Shown here: one piece after another, positions 49,601-59,539 of the stretch
Position numbering within the stretch: the stretch's first letter is position 1
Layout of the letters: every line of letters starts with the position of its first letter
NCBI RefSeq assembly: GCF_950023065.1
Contig: NC_088681.1
Span: 61,848,836-61,912,835 of the forward strand
Length of the DNA stretch: 64,000 nucleotides
Source of the DNA: Planococcus citri
Lineage: Eukaryota; Arthropoda; Insecta; Hemiptera; Pseudococcidae
Direction: 5' to 3'
Position numbers and translations under genes: made by a program
Notes under the pieces: model-generated
What the model saw: only the letters and a program-made list of their open reading frames with translations
Database searches by the model: none
What the model was told of the DNA's origin: nothing

Positions 49601-50185
49601 AATGCAAGCAAAATCTGGAATAAATTCTTGGAATCATTCAATTTGGTAGTTTAGCATAATTTAGCGTACCTATTAAATGAACGAAAAAAACGTAGACTAA
49701 CAAATAGAGCTTTAGAAATTCGACGTGAAAAAATCTGACAATTTTTTTCATCTTTCTAGCATAATTTAACATCTTAATCGTAAGTTTGCTCCTAGTCTAG
49801 CTTATGAAAATAATGGGAAGGCAACACTGATTGCAAAATTCCGCCTTTCTAAAAAAAAAGTCCAGGAATATTGTGCGAATTTTCCAATTTCCATTTGGGT
49901 GTCAAGAAATAACTTGCAATTTTTTTTAAAACCAGACACTCTGACTTGTTTAGCTCTGAAACTGATTGGGAGGTTGGTTGAGTGCATCAAAATTTTTGAA
50001 AATCACAAAAATTAATTCAGTTCAAGGAATTTAGAAACTTGAATGGAGAAGTCGAATGCCCCCAAATTTTTTGAGCATTTTTTGATCATCGTCGCACAAT
50101 CCTTTTGAGCTCAATTAACGTGACAACAAAATGTTTGGATATGAACTATGCACTGATTTTCTCAAATTGTTGGACATTTAAAACC
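46641..50185. other. No gene seen; contains a CCT/CTT microsatellite
   Basis: Complex sequence from ~46900 to 48050, then AT-rich. A (CTC)n-type run interleaved with CTT lies at 48604-48666. Frames at 47363-47608 and 47732-48001 (plus) have no recognisable domain or reliable splice flanks. Confidence 0.4.
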
Positions 50186-50249
50186 CTTTCCTTCTAGCTC
50201 AAAAGACGATAAAAATTTCTCAAGTAGGTGCTCGAAAAAGTGACACAAC

Positions 50250-50790
50250 TTCGGCAAAAACTTCTTTCAAAATGCTCAATAGAAGTTTTGATCAAAATTT
50301 TTGATTTTCTTTCAAAATTTTTTTCAAAAATATCCCAAATCATGACCAAATTCTGAACTGAAAATTTCTTCAAAAATGCTCAAAAAAGTGTGATTGAAAT
50401 TATTGATTTTTCCCCCAAATTTTGATGCATTTCGATCAGTTTTGTGTCACTTTTCAAAATTGTCGAACAGCGTGACTCAATTTTTGGGCTCAAAATTCTT
50501 CAAAAATGCTCTTAAAAAACTGTTGATAAAATTTTTGATCTTCTCATATCATTTCAACCTGGATATTATGATTAGTTTCGTGACCTTTTTTCAAAAATCA
50601 TGAAAATCATGACAAGATTTTAGCCTCCAAATTTTTCAAAAATGCTCAAGAAAAAATTTGATCGAAATGGCTGATTTTCTTTCAAAATTTCAACCAATTT
50701 GGATCGGTTGCGTGGCACTTAATCGAAAATTTCGTTGATCATGATCCAATTTTGGACTTGAAATTCCTCAAAAAATGCTCCGAAAACATT
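50250..50790. repeat. Five-unit diverged tandem repeat, ~100-138 bp
   Basis: The marker AAAATGCTC occurs at about 50270, 50371, 50500, 50638 and 50774. Each is followed by a TTTGATC-AAATTTTTGATTTTC-like phrase and then (A/T)TTTCAACC or a variant, GGATCGGTT and CATGA(C/T)C. The units are strongly diverged and AT-rich. Confidence 0.55.
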
Positions 50791-50799
50791 TTTTATTTC

Positions 50800-53200
50800 T
50801 GCAAAATTTCAACATACGTGTTTTGGAAGATCATCAGGCAAATTTTGGATGATTGTAGTACCAAATGTCTCGCTACTGGTTGGACATTAATAATTCATTT
50901 CCATTGTTTTAAAAAAAATTTGTGACCATAATCTCTTTAAAGGAAATTCAAATTATCAAAATGAAATCCACCCTCCCTTGATTCCAGCTTTGCAAACATT
51001 GGGCAAAAGATTGTAAATCAATAATTAGTAAAATTTGTCAGCTCTGATGAATTTTGAAAAATTTCAAACATCTGTAAAAGTGAAGGAGTAGATCTGAAAA
51101 ACGAAAAAAGTAAGTGAAATAATTTCTTTGGAAGTCTTGCAAGGTAAATACTGTGTTCAAAAACCCGATTTGTAGTAGCTGCTTCCATGAATTCAATCAA
51201 ACATTGGCATAAACTCGAAAAAAGTTGTTGGCGGGTTCTGCGCCAGGAGTCATTTGTGACGTATGTAGATGTACCTACTCTCATTAGTCATTAATATCGT
51301 TTTTAGGTCAAGGTGCAACTTAGCTCAAATTATTCAGCCATCGTCTCACGTTAAATAAATTTATTAAAAATTTATCGAACTTGTGGTTCGTTTCGTAATT
51401 CGTATACCTAATAAGTCAGCTTATCAAATACGTCGTATTAAATCACTTTCGCACCGATGCTATAAGATCGACAGGCATCTGGCACAAGCACGAATAATTT
51501 ACACTTCCGCGATCAAAATTAAAGATTTAAGTTCGTCTAGGGGTGAAATTCATACCGACTTACCTACTTGGCTTACTTAAACTATGCGTAGTGAACGCAG
51601 TGGAATTTTTAACGTAAACCTCGAGTATTAGGTCTACTGTACGTATAAGTACGTACTACTTAAACTCGTACAAGCATCGTAGAAAATTTAAGTCGGCGGT
51701 TCCTGAGTTGAGGAGGTGCTCATGATGTCGCGACAAAGATACGAGTTTTATGTAAACGAGTTGAAAAGAGACCCAGGACGGGCGGGGAGGGGATACCACC
51801 AGTACGTAAATTTTGACGTGTATGCAGATATCTGCGTATCTAACTTGGTGTAAGTATACATGTATGTACTGTGCTATACAGTTTGTAGCGTAAATAAGCC
51901 TCTCTCTGTCGCTCTCTCAGGAGGCAGACAACATCGGACCAGGCTGGTACGATTCCCATGGCTCGGTGCTACACAGTGATATTGAAACAGTTGAAATAAA
52001 AACAACTGAAGCGCGAAAAACGAATTCGTACAGTCGTAAATTTTTGGCTCTCTGGCTAAATTGTGTAAGTATCCTCTTTGCGATACGCGTTTACCGTGGT
52101 AGCATTTTGAAAAAGGGACGCGGACGAACGCGAGAAGTTGACGTTAACGTAAACAAAAACTGCTCGCTTGTTTACATAAGGAAATGTTTACGAGAGCGCG
52201 GTAAAACGAAGAGCGAAATTTACCCTCTCGCCGGCAGCCTATCTTCGTAGGTTGATTCGTTTTCGTAGTATAACAGATAGAAAATTTCTACCCTTAATCT
52301 ACCCCTTACCCCCTCCCCTCTCAAAGATGACGACGAGATACCTTCAGATAAGGTAGAGAGGAGAGAGAGAGAAAGAGAAATCACGCTGCTTATAGTTTTA
52401 ATTAAAATGTTGGTTCGGTAGGTATGGTATATGGTAGACATACTACATATTAGAGGTACCCAACGAATTGAAAAAGTAAACTTTATACGATACGTGGTTG
52501 TCTTGTTGTACCCCCTGTGCCCATTACCTTTGACGGAATCGACATCGAGTCTCTCATGTTACAGTGGTATAATTCATCGACTCTGCTGCTTACTGCATTG
52601 CCCAGCTTAGAGCGCTAAATTAACGCTTTATTACCCTTAATTAATCGCCATTAAGTATACAACTTTGTAATTGCCTCGTCGCCACCGCCGCTGCTGCGAT
52701 GTAGTGTATGCGGACTTGAGACTTAGACGACGATCCAGGGACGACGACGACGACGTGGAGATATCTCTAAAAGGCATTTACCTCGATTTTACGCTCCATT
52801 TAGTCGTATAGAGCGAGATTTCCTAAGGTCATGCCATTCAGTGATTATATAGCCAATAGGTACCTATACTGAAGAAGTTTTTAATTGTTGTTTAGGTGTA
52901 CCTTTTTTATCGATTTGTGAACAGAAGTATGCAGGCATGGTGCTATCAAATGGTCAAACTATAATCTTTTACTCATCAATGTTGTAAGTAAGATGGAGTA
53001 ATGAGTGACCATCTTTGAAATTTGATCTATGATGTGTGAATGTTGCACCATAACTAAACCATAACTGAACGACTGCGCCTCATAAGAAATGAATAGATTG
53101 GGTACCTTTCTAATTTACTTGAAAAGTAATAAGAAAGCATTATGATTTAAGATTAGTTCTAGAGTTCCTGAAAAAATTTAATGAAACAAACTAATCCGCG
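50800..53200. other. No gene seen; one copy of the 14-bp word and a GAC microsatellite
   Basis: The stretch from 51.3 to 52.8 kb is complex and less AT-skewed, with GACGACGACGACGACG at ~52740-52755. The frames at 51018-51284 (minus) and 51966-52250 (plus) lack known motifs. Confidence 0.4.
51236..51249 (+). repeat. Dispersed 14-bp word TTCTGCGCCAGGAG, copy 8
   Basis: Exact match in the context GGCGGG-TTCTGCGCCAGGAG-TCATTTG. It shares the GCGGG left flank with copies 5 and 7. Confidence 0.85.
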
Positions 53201-53204
53201 ATCT

Positions 53205-53285
53205 TATTTTTCTTTGTTTCAGGTGAGTGCTATTTTTCACCGTAACAACAGCAATTTACTCTATTACGTTCAAGAATAAGTAAGT
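53205..53285 (+). promoter_or_regulatory. Candidate recursive splice site 3 with downstream donor
   Basis: TTATTTTTCTTTGTTTCAG joins directly to GTGAGT (junction 53222/53223). A second donor, GTAAGT in GAATAAGTAAGT, begins at 53280, giving a potential 57-nt RS-exon. The polypyrimidine tract plus CAGGTGAGT (TTTTTCTTTGTTTCAGGTGAGT) and the downstream AGAATAAGTAAGT are the same as at site 2, while the interval between them is different. That pattern suggests functional constraint rather than repeat copying. Confidence 0.5.
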
Positions 53286-53289
53286 CATT

Positions 53290-54360
53290 TTTTATTATCT
53301 ACCTATACGAAGAAATCTCCAAATCACTGATGAAGTATTGTTGGGGGTCATTTTCCAGTCAGTTTGTAGCCTGCAGGAAATTATGGTCTTTCTTCTAGGG
53401 TACTGGAATTATTTCAGAATGAGCTGTGATCAACTTCTGCAGTTCAAGTTGAGTAGAGGCTCCGGATCTATTCAATAATGGTCGCGATTGACTCGATATT
53501 ATATACGACTTTGAGTGATTAACCATGTGTTGAGCTTGTTTGTGTAAAGTGCACTGGTCAACTCGTGATGTTATGATGATTAGGTAGAATGGTTCACTTT
53601 TTAAAATCGATTATGGATGTCAAAGTGTCAAACTTACGTGCTACTCAATGATCTTTTCAAATTTATTGCAGCACTCTCTGAAGTGATAGATTGTCTCGAA
53701 AGCAGTCTCAGTTGATTCGGAGATGAAGGTGTTGATCTTATACAGTAAAAAAAAACACCATGAAAAATCGAAGTATCAGCTGTGAATTAATTTTAATAAT
53801 CGTGCTCGAAGATTTGTCAAAAATCAAAAAAATCAATTTTGATAGCTCAGAATTTGATTACAAGAACGTGGGAGACATGCTCTTTCAGTGAACCATTTTT
53901 GGGGGTAATGGGTTCTGAAATGCTTAGAAATGTTGCCTAGTTAAATTATTACAGCTGAAAATCTCAATGGAAAATGTAAAAATGGAAAGATACTGAAGAA
54001 AAAAGAAGCATAGGCACAGTTTGAGTTCGGAATTTTGAACTTTTAAATTCGGCAGATCTAGGTGTTTTGGTCTGTGGCTTGTGGGTCTGGTACGCTGAGA
54101 AAGTCGAGAAAAGGATTCAAACCAAAAAGTAGCGATTCCCTAATTTTAGTAAACCCAAAGTACTTACTCAATATTATTGTGATCAATTTCATCAACTTAT
54201 CTTTCCTAGTGCCGAATTCGTACAAGGGTTGGTACTGAGCCAATACCGATGCGGTCACGTAATAATTAGTACGATAATACATTTACAGTACTTTGTTTTA
54301 TTGCTAATATTAAGTAATAACAATGGAGAGTGATGTACTGAAAGCAAGAATTTATGAACT
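53290..54360. other. No gene seen
   Basis: Complex AT-rich DNA. A minus-strand frame (54058-54282) contains the string KYFGF, which recalls the FAMeT exons nearby, but nothing else in it aligns. Confidence 0.4.
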
Positions 54361-54364
54361 ATAG

Positions 54365-54465
54365 TAGGTGTAAGCGTTAAGTAAGTACATACATACTTTA
54401 TATTATGATAGCGTATAGAAATAATAGGTAGGTAAGTACATAGGTATGTAGGTAATATAATTAAA
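54365..54465. repeat. GTAG/GTAAG/GTACAT-rich simple-sequence patch
   Basis: Short words such as AGGTAGGTAAGTACATAGGT recur over ~100 bp. It is a degenerate tetranucleotide-type microsatellite. Similar GTAGGTACC words are scattered through the whole window. Confidence 0.6.
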
Positions 54466-54734
54466 TTAAATTACGAGTATTTGTCGCTTCTGTGGATTTA
54501 TGGATCTGTCCGCACTCATTGGATGAAAGCAAAATGATTTGATTTGAAATTGTTAAGTTCATTTGTTCGGGTTCCAATTTTTTGTAATTATATGAACACT
54601 AGGACATTAGCTGTTCAAAAATACAAATGCGAAATGTACAATGTGAAAATACATTGAAAAAAATGAATTAATACCTACGTAAAGCTTAAAAATCTATTTT
54701 AGGTAGGTACGTCTTTTGTCGATAACCGACGGTG

Positions 54735-55235
54735 ACCGGATATTCAAAATTCAGGGAAAGGAACCAAACCGGAAACCAAATCAAAACACAAGTGAACCAG
54801 AAAAATCACCCTATAACCAAAACCAAAATCAAACTCTCCAGAAAAAGAACATAAATTCCCAAACCTATTACCCTGCAGCCCGCATAACCAAAACCACAAC
54901 CAAAACCAAATCTGATTTGATTTCTCTACTTTTTTGGAGATTTTAGCTAGGCAAGTTTTTCCAAATTAATTGTGTAACAGCAAAGGGTTCTTAGCTACGC
55001 AGATCATTTTGCAGGTGATTTTGTAAGTAGGTAGGTACATTACATACATTTAGTTTCAGTTGAAAAATTGAAAAAAAAAAAATTATACTTAACCAAAACT
55101 AATACAAATACCTACATGTTAAAAACCACAACCATATAACCAAAACCATAACAGAGCAAACAATAGATAAAAACTAAAAGCCAAAATGTTCCTAAAACCA
55201 TAAAGAAAACCAATGAGTATTTTGGTTCCAGTCCT
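54735..55235. repeat. AACCAAAACC-rich degenerate repeat, possibly a hAT-type MITE relic
   Basis: The words AACCAAAACC, ACCGGAAACC and AACCATA recur from GGTGACCGG (~54730) to TTTTGGTTCCAGTCCTTG (~55236). The right edge read on the minus strand, CAAGGACTGGAACC, resembles the CAGGGCTGG terminus of the hAT-like element at 57.3 kb. The left edge contains GGTGACCG, which also occurs next to that element's right terminus. No target duplication can be identified, so the assignment is weak. Confidence 0.35.
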
Positions 55236-55444
55236 TGTCAAAATTAAAAATTAAACGTTGTCGATGTTTTTATGTCAATAGAAACCACTCGAACCAATCC
55301 CCTCATCATGATAGGCTGTGTAAGACTTATTTTTCCTACATAATATTGTCTGAATCGATGTAGGTAGAAGTACTATAAATTTGAACTGCGCGAATTATGC
55401 GTAACGCATACACTATTTAACAATTTCACTGAAATGTAACCTAC

Positions 55445-55930
55445 CTCTAGGTTTTTTGTCGTTTGGAGAAAAAACCCACTGACAAATAATGGGAATTTGA
55501 TAATGACCGTTATCACTAGCAAAACCAAAGTACTTGATTGTCCTAGGCGTTGTTTTTAAAAACATGAAGGCAGGTTGTCTATTTTTTCCAACTTCAATTG
55601 ATGATCCGTCTGCAGTGATTCGAATCCAGAACCGACGCCATTCGTGAGATGATAAGATATTTTCCTCATAACGATTAATCGCCGGTTGTTCATCACGTTT
55701 TGTGAGAATCCCTGAATAACCTCTGTTATAAGGCGAAAACGGATTTAAGAATATTTCAAAGTAATCTGGACCCATATTATATTGATCATCATTTTCAGTA
55801 AAACTGATATGAGCATAGTCTGCTTTTACGTCGAATTTCAAGAATATTCCATCATCATTTTTTATGTCTGCGATCGGATAAAAAGTGTAGTAATAACCGC
55901 GCGCTATCAGAGTTCTATTCCGTAGAAGAT
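55445..55930 (-). CDS. Exon: farnesoic-acid-O-methyltransferase-like (FAMeT) domain, most downstream copy
   Basis: A minus-strand exon of 486 bp is bounded by an acceptor (TTTTTTCAG|ATCTTC) and a donor (CCTAGAG|GTAGGT), both in phase 1. It encodes one Methyltransf_FA domain: an N-terminal strand region YYYTFYPIADIKNDDG, the 'VKADYAHISF' strand, and around residues 95-115 the signature EWRRFWIRITADGSSIEVGK followed by TIKYFGFASDNG. The family is a β-sandwich-like module common in arthropod secreted and membrane proteins. Despite its name, no S-adenosylmethionine-binding motif is present, so I infer a structural or recognition role, not enzyme activity. If the donor is not used, the frame stops 30 bp beyond it (stop codon at 55413-55415), so this could also be the terminal exon. 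Confidence 0.85.
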
Positions 55931-56078
55931 CTGAAAAAAATAAAAATTAAAAATAAATGTGCTATAAAACAAAGTAGTCCACAAAATAGTTTTCATCGCA
56001 CCAAGTGCCGGAGTAAGAGTTCTGAATTCAACAAGATAAATAGGTACCTATATATTGAAATTATGTACGTACACATAC
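55931..56078 (-). other. Intron between two FAMeT exons (148 bp)
   Basis: A short phase-1 intron: donor GTATGT at its 5' end (minus strand) and a T-rich acceptor ending TTTTTTCAG. Its shortness contrasts with the kilobase-scale introns further upstream in the gene. Confidence 0.7.
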
Positions 56079-56525
56079 CTATGCTAGTATCCTTGGAACA
56101 CTGAAAATTCCAGTGACAACGGCTATCGCTAGTGATTCCAAAATACTTGATTGACCGAGGCTCTGTTTTCGAAGACATGAATGAGGGTTTTCCAATCTTA
56201 CCTACTTCAATTGATGATCCATCTAAGGTAATTCGAATCCAGAACTGACGCCATTTTTCAATTGATAATATTGAATCTTCCTCATAATGTTGCCAATGTT
56301 TATCTGTTCCATATGAATTGATTGTTGACGCTCCATTCCATTTAATATTCAAAATAACCTCGAAAACTTTCTCGCTGTCGTGATTTGTCGAAGAAAAAAT
56401 TATTTTAATGTTTCCTTCACTTTTCACATTGAAATTCATAAAAATTTCGTTCCCATTTTTTATAACACTGATTGGATATAATGTGCATCCGTTAACGTTT
56501 GTGCCACTTCTATATTTCGGAAAAT
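56079..56525 (-). CDS. Exon: FAMeT-like domain, third of four in transcript order
   Basis: This 447-bp exon lies between acceptor TTTTCCGTAG|ATTTTC and donor AGCATAG|GTATGT, both phase 1. It encodes YRSGTNVNGCTLYPISVIKN, then GNIKIIFSSTNHD, then the signature KWRQFWIRITLDGSSIEVGK and SIKYFGITSDS. Compared with the downstream exon it has two extra cysteines (in NGCTLYP and near RCHWNFQCS) and keeps the IIFSSTN strand seen in the 61.5-kb exon. The three residues after the Ser-Lys-Asp (TSIG) end at the split glycine codon common to these exons. Confidence 0.87.
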
Positions 56526-57256
56526 CTACGGAAAATGAGATTAAAAAATAGTAAGGTTGATTGTTCCGCATGAAATTGAATTGTTTTAATTGAATTGTCT
56601 TTTATTTGATGGTAAGTGCCCACAGCTGAGAGGATTCCCTGATTTTCGGCTGTAGGTTTGTCCGGTCCTGCCGTATTCATGCCACACTTCACCATGCAAT
56701 ATACTTTACAGGTACATACAAACATAGGTACTATAGAAGTCATTCCATAAGGTAAATAGCCCAATAGCCGCCTCTTCTGTCACAAAAATACGAATATTTT
56801 TTTTTTTTTATTTAGCTAATTGATAACCACTGATTACACTAATAATGGAAAATTTCAAACCTAGCCTTCATTGTCCTTTCACTTGATTTTTTTATGTTCC
56901 CCACTTGTATAGTTTTACTGTTCTTGAGAATTTCCTTCCGCAAAAATGTTAAAATTTTTGATGTTCAACAAGGAAAATAAGATGAAAATTAAATATAAAT
57001 GTCGTAGTACTACCACCTTATTCATGTTAGTTTATAACTCGAAATGTATGAGAAGATAGCTGATGGTGTATGTACTTGTAATTTTCAACTACTTGCGATC
57101 ACTTCATTGTGTCCATGACAAAAATATTCCGACGGCGGGTATTGAAAAGCAAAAAATACAACTTTTCCAATAGCCGCCACTCACTCTAAATTTCATTCAA
57201 AAACATTCCTCACGAGCAATACTTGCATTTTTTGAACTTCTTGTGACCTATACTCG
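56526..57256 (-). other. Intron sequence, no exon recognised
   Basis: Lies within the intron separating the EGF exon from the third FAMeT exon. A frame at 56510-56764 contains scattered cysteines (CTCKVYCMVKCG) but has no acceptor/donor pair that would make it a module exon. The word AATAGCCGCC occurs twice (56763 and 57170 regions). Confidence 0.5.
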
Positions 57257-57264
57257 ATCACTGC

Positions 57265-58134
57265 CAGGGCTGGTGGAACGGAACAGAATGGAACAAATAA
57301 ACGGAACAAAAAACAAATCAGGAAAAAATTTTATTGAGAACGGAACAGAACGGAACGGAACGGAACAGAACAAAATGAACAAAACCAGAACAGAACATTA
57401 AGATGTCGAAGTGCTCTTGAACAGAACAGAACGGAACAAAACAGAAAAAAAATATGGAACGGAACAGAACAGAACAGAACAGAACAAAAAAAATTACCTT
57501 CACTATCAGCCAACTCAGCAGGTTGCAATGGGGGGGGGGAAATAGTGTGAATTTCAGCTTTCCAAATTCCATCTTCATTTGGTAAAATTTATTTAGCGGA
57601 AATTTTGATTCTCAAAAGGTCAAAAACCTGCTGGAAGGTTGCAGAAAATACAGAATTGCTCAAAATGGCTGAAAATCATTCTCAATTGATTCGACGGGAC
57701 AAGATTAAGAAGATTATAGCGCATTCCAAATTTCAGCTTTCTAGATGAATTTTGTAAAATTTTGATTTTTTTTCTCATTTTGGAACCAAAAAGTTTAAAA
57801 AATTCATCAAAAAATGAGAAACAAAATGCACTTCAGTTCTTGAAATTTTCAAAATTTTGGATGGTGTCAAATTATCCATGTTAACTTTGTCCAGTTTAAA
57901 AATGTTCCTGCCAGGTGGGATACCCCCCCCCCTTCCTGTTAAAAAGGAATGGAACGGAACGGAACGGAACAGAACAGAACAAAACAGAGTGAAAAAGAAC
58001 AAAATGGAACAGAACAGAACAAAACAGAACAGAACACAAAAATGATGAACAAAACGGAACAGAACAGTGAAAATTTGAAATAATTTGTTCATGAACGGAA
58101 CGGAACAAAACGATCGTTTCGGTCACCAGCCCTG
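57265..58134. mobile_element. hAT-like MITE (870 bp) with GGAAC pentamer arrays
   Basis: The element begins CAGGGCTGGTG (57265) and ends CACCAGCCCTG (58134), an 11-bp perfect terminal inverted repeat. It is flanked on both sides by ATCACTGC (57257-57264 and 58135-58142). An 8-bp target duplication with CAGGG-type ends is diagnostic of the hAT superfamily. Inside, two arrays of GGAAC/AGAAC pentamers (~57275-57490 and ~57945-58105) run in the same orientation on the plus strand. Between them (~57535-57880) lies sequence resembling the inner arm of the foldback family. No transposase is present. The VLFCSVLF-type frames are translations of the pentamers. It sits in an intron of the FAMeT/EGF gene. 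Confidence 0.85.
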
Positions 58135-58142
58135 ATCACTGC

Positions 58143-58769
58143 TCATCTCTGTTATGAAATTGTTCATTTTTGTATGTAGATTGGGAGCGTAACTAGACTT
58201 TTTTCGTGGAAGAGGCAAAGCAAGATTTTTAGGTATAAAAAAGGTCATAATTTGATATCTACTTATTTTATCAAAATTCTTCGTTTCATGCGATTAATGT
58301 CTTTTATGAAAATAGAGATGTGCAAAGTATCGTTCGAGTAAAACAGGGCTGATTTTTTTTTGTTGAAAAAATTGGGTCAGAAAGCAAAAAAGTGCAACAT
58401 TTTTGCGTGTTTTATTCCACAATTTCACTCACTTAAGAAAAGTGACTGTCCCCTCCATCCTACATACAGGTCACACCATGCACCGTCTGTTTTTTCAATG
58501 TTTATACTATTTTTGAATTGAAATGTGATTTTCAAAATTACTGCTATACAATGTTAAAGCCAAAGTCTCATTTTTCTTAACAATCAGCTTATGGCAAAGA
58601 GGCATACTTGCTCGAAAACAATTTTTTTTTCATTTCCAAAGTGTTTGAATAATCGATTTTGAGTGTGGCAAATACGAGCTAATGGCCCACAATCTACGTA
58701 GTACGTAATAACTAAGTCGAAAATGAGTTTACTAGGTGTACCATGAAAATTTATATTTACTGTGCTTAC
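58143..58769 (-). other. Intron sequence, no exon recognised
   Basis: AT-rich intronic DNA between the hAT-like insertion and the EGF exon. No module-like open frame. Confidence 0.5.
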
Positions 58770-59069
58770 TTTTTTCTTCAACACATTCTGTTAATGGATC
58801 TCCTGTTAATCCTTCTAAGCAGCTGCATATAGGCACATGACTGTCTACTTCGCATTTTGAATTTTTGCCGCACCTTCCTGCGCACGGATCTTGGCATGTT
58901 TTCCCGATACAGGCTTTGTTTTGTGGACATTCCGAATCGAAAATGCATTCCAGTCTGCAGGTTGAAGGCGAACCAAATTGATTTCTCTTGCAAGAACAAA
59001 TAGCATGGTTGTCTTTCTGTTTACATTCGCTGTTTGGTCCGCATGGCGAAGGAATGCACACGTTTCTCT
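58770..59069 (-). CDS. Exon: Dumpy-like EGF module
   Basis: A 300-bp exon (acceptor TTTTAATTAG|AGAGAAACG, donor AAAAA|GTAAGC, both phase 1) encodes about 100 residues. They start ERNVCIPSPCGPNSECK, followed by ICSCKRNQFGSP, CRLECIFDSECPQNKAC, CQDPCAGRCGKNSKC and HVPICSCLEGLTGDP. The regular cysteines and the phrases SPCGPNSxC, SECPxxxAC, DPCxGxCGxxxxC and GDPxxxC are the hallmark of the EGF/DPY modules of Dumpy and related extracellular matrix proteins of insects. Dumpy itself has many such modules; here only one exists between FAMeT exons. It implies an extracellular product with disulfides. The exon is on the same strand and in the same phase as its neighbours. Confidence 0.88.
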
Positions 59070-59535
59070 CTAATTAAAACGTCCAAAGATATGAATAGGT
59101 AAACCTTTTTCGAGTGATAAGAGATGCATTTTTCATGGTGATCTCAAGTGCATTTTTTTTTTTTGGTGATGTACCTAGATTAAATTATTCAATTGCCTAC
59201 GTTTCTATGTTGGGGATACAAATTTCGTTGAAGAGTGTAATAGGGTACCTGCCCCATTGCCCAAATCATGAAAAGTTGAGCTTTCAACGAAAAATCATTT
59301 TGGAAAATAAAAGTTTGACAAAGTTCAAATCCTTCATTTTCAACGAAATAAATGAATTGCAAGTTGGAAATTTAAAAAAAAATATCCAAATGTCGTACAA
59401 ATTTTCTATTAAGTAAACTTAAAATTTTTGAAAATATGTTGAAAAAATTTTTTTATTCGCCCAATTTCATTTTATTTGCAGAAACCTGAAAGGTGAAAAT
59501 TATATTTGCGACATCCGCTTACTTTAAAAAAAATC
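59070..59535 (-). other. Intron sequence, no exon recognised
   Basis: AT-rich DNA between the EGF exon and the solo LTR. The plus-strand frame at 59114-59416 has no motif. Confidence 0.5.
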
Positions 59536-59539
59536 GAGA

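Noticed and set aside
15351..51250. Interpretation of the 14-bp word as a tRNA-gene B box (GGTTCGANTCC) of SINE fragments
   Set aside because: Only GGTTC and the trailing CC agree; the invariant GA is absent, no A box lies upstream and no tRNA-like fold or shared SINE body is seen.
54058..54282. Possible fifth FAMeT exon (minus strand, contains KYFGF)
   Set aside because: Only that pentapeptide matches. The WR(x)FWIRIT signature, the upstream strands and the phase-1 splice pair are missing.
57318..58126. Minus-strand frames rich in Phe, Cys, Ser and Val (VLFCSVLFCSV type), resembling a membrane protein
   Set aside because: They are translations of the GGAAC/AGAAC pentamer arrays in a hAT-like MITE, open in several frames at once.
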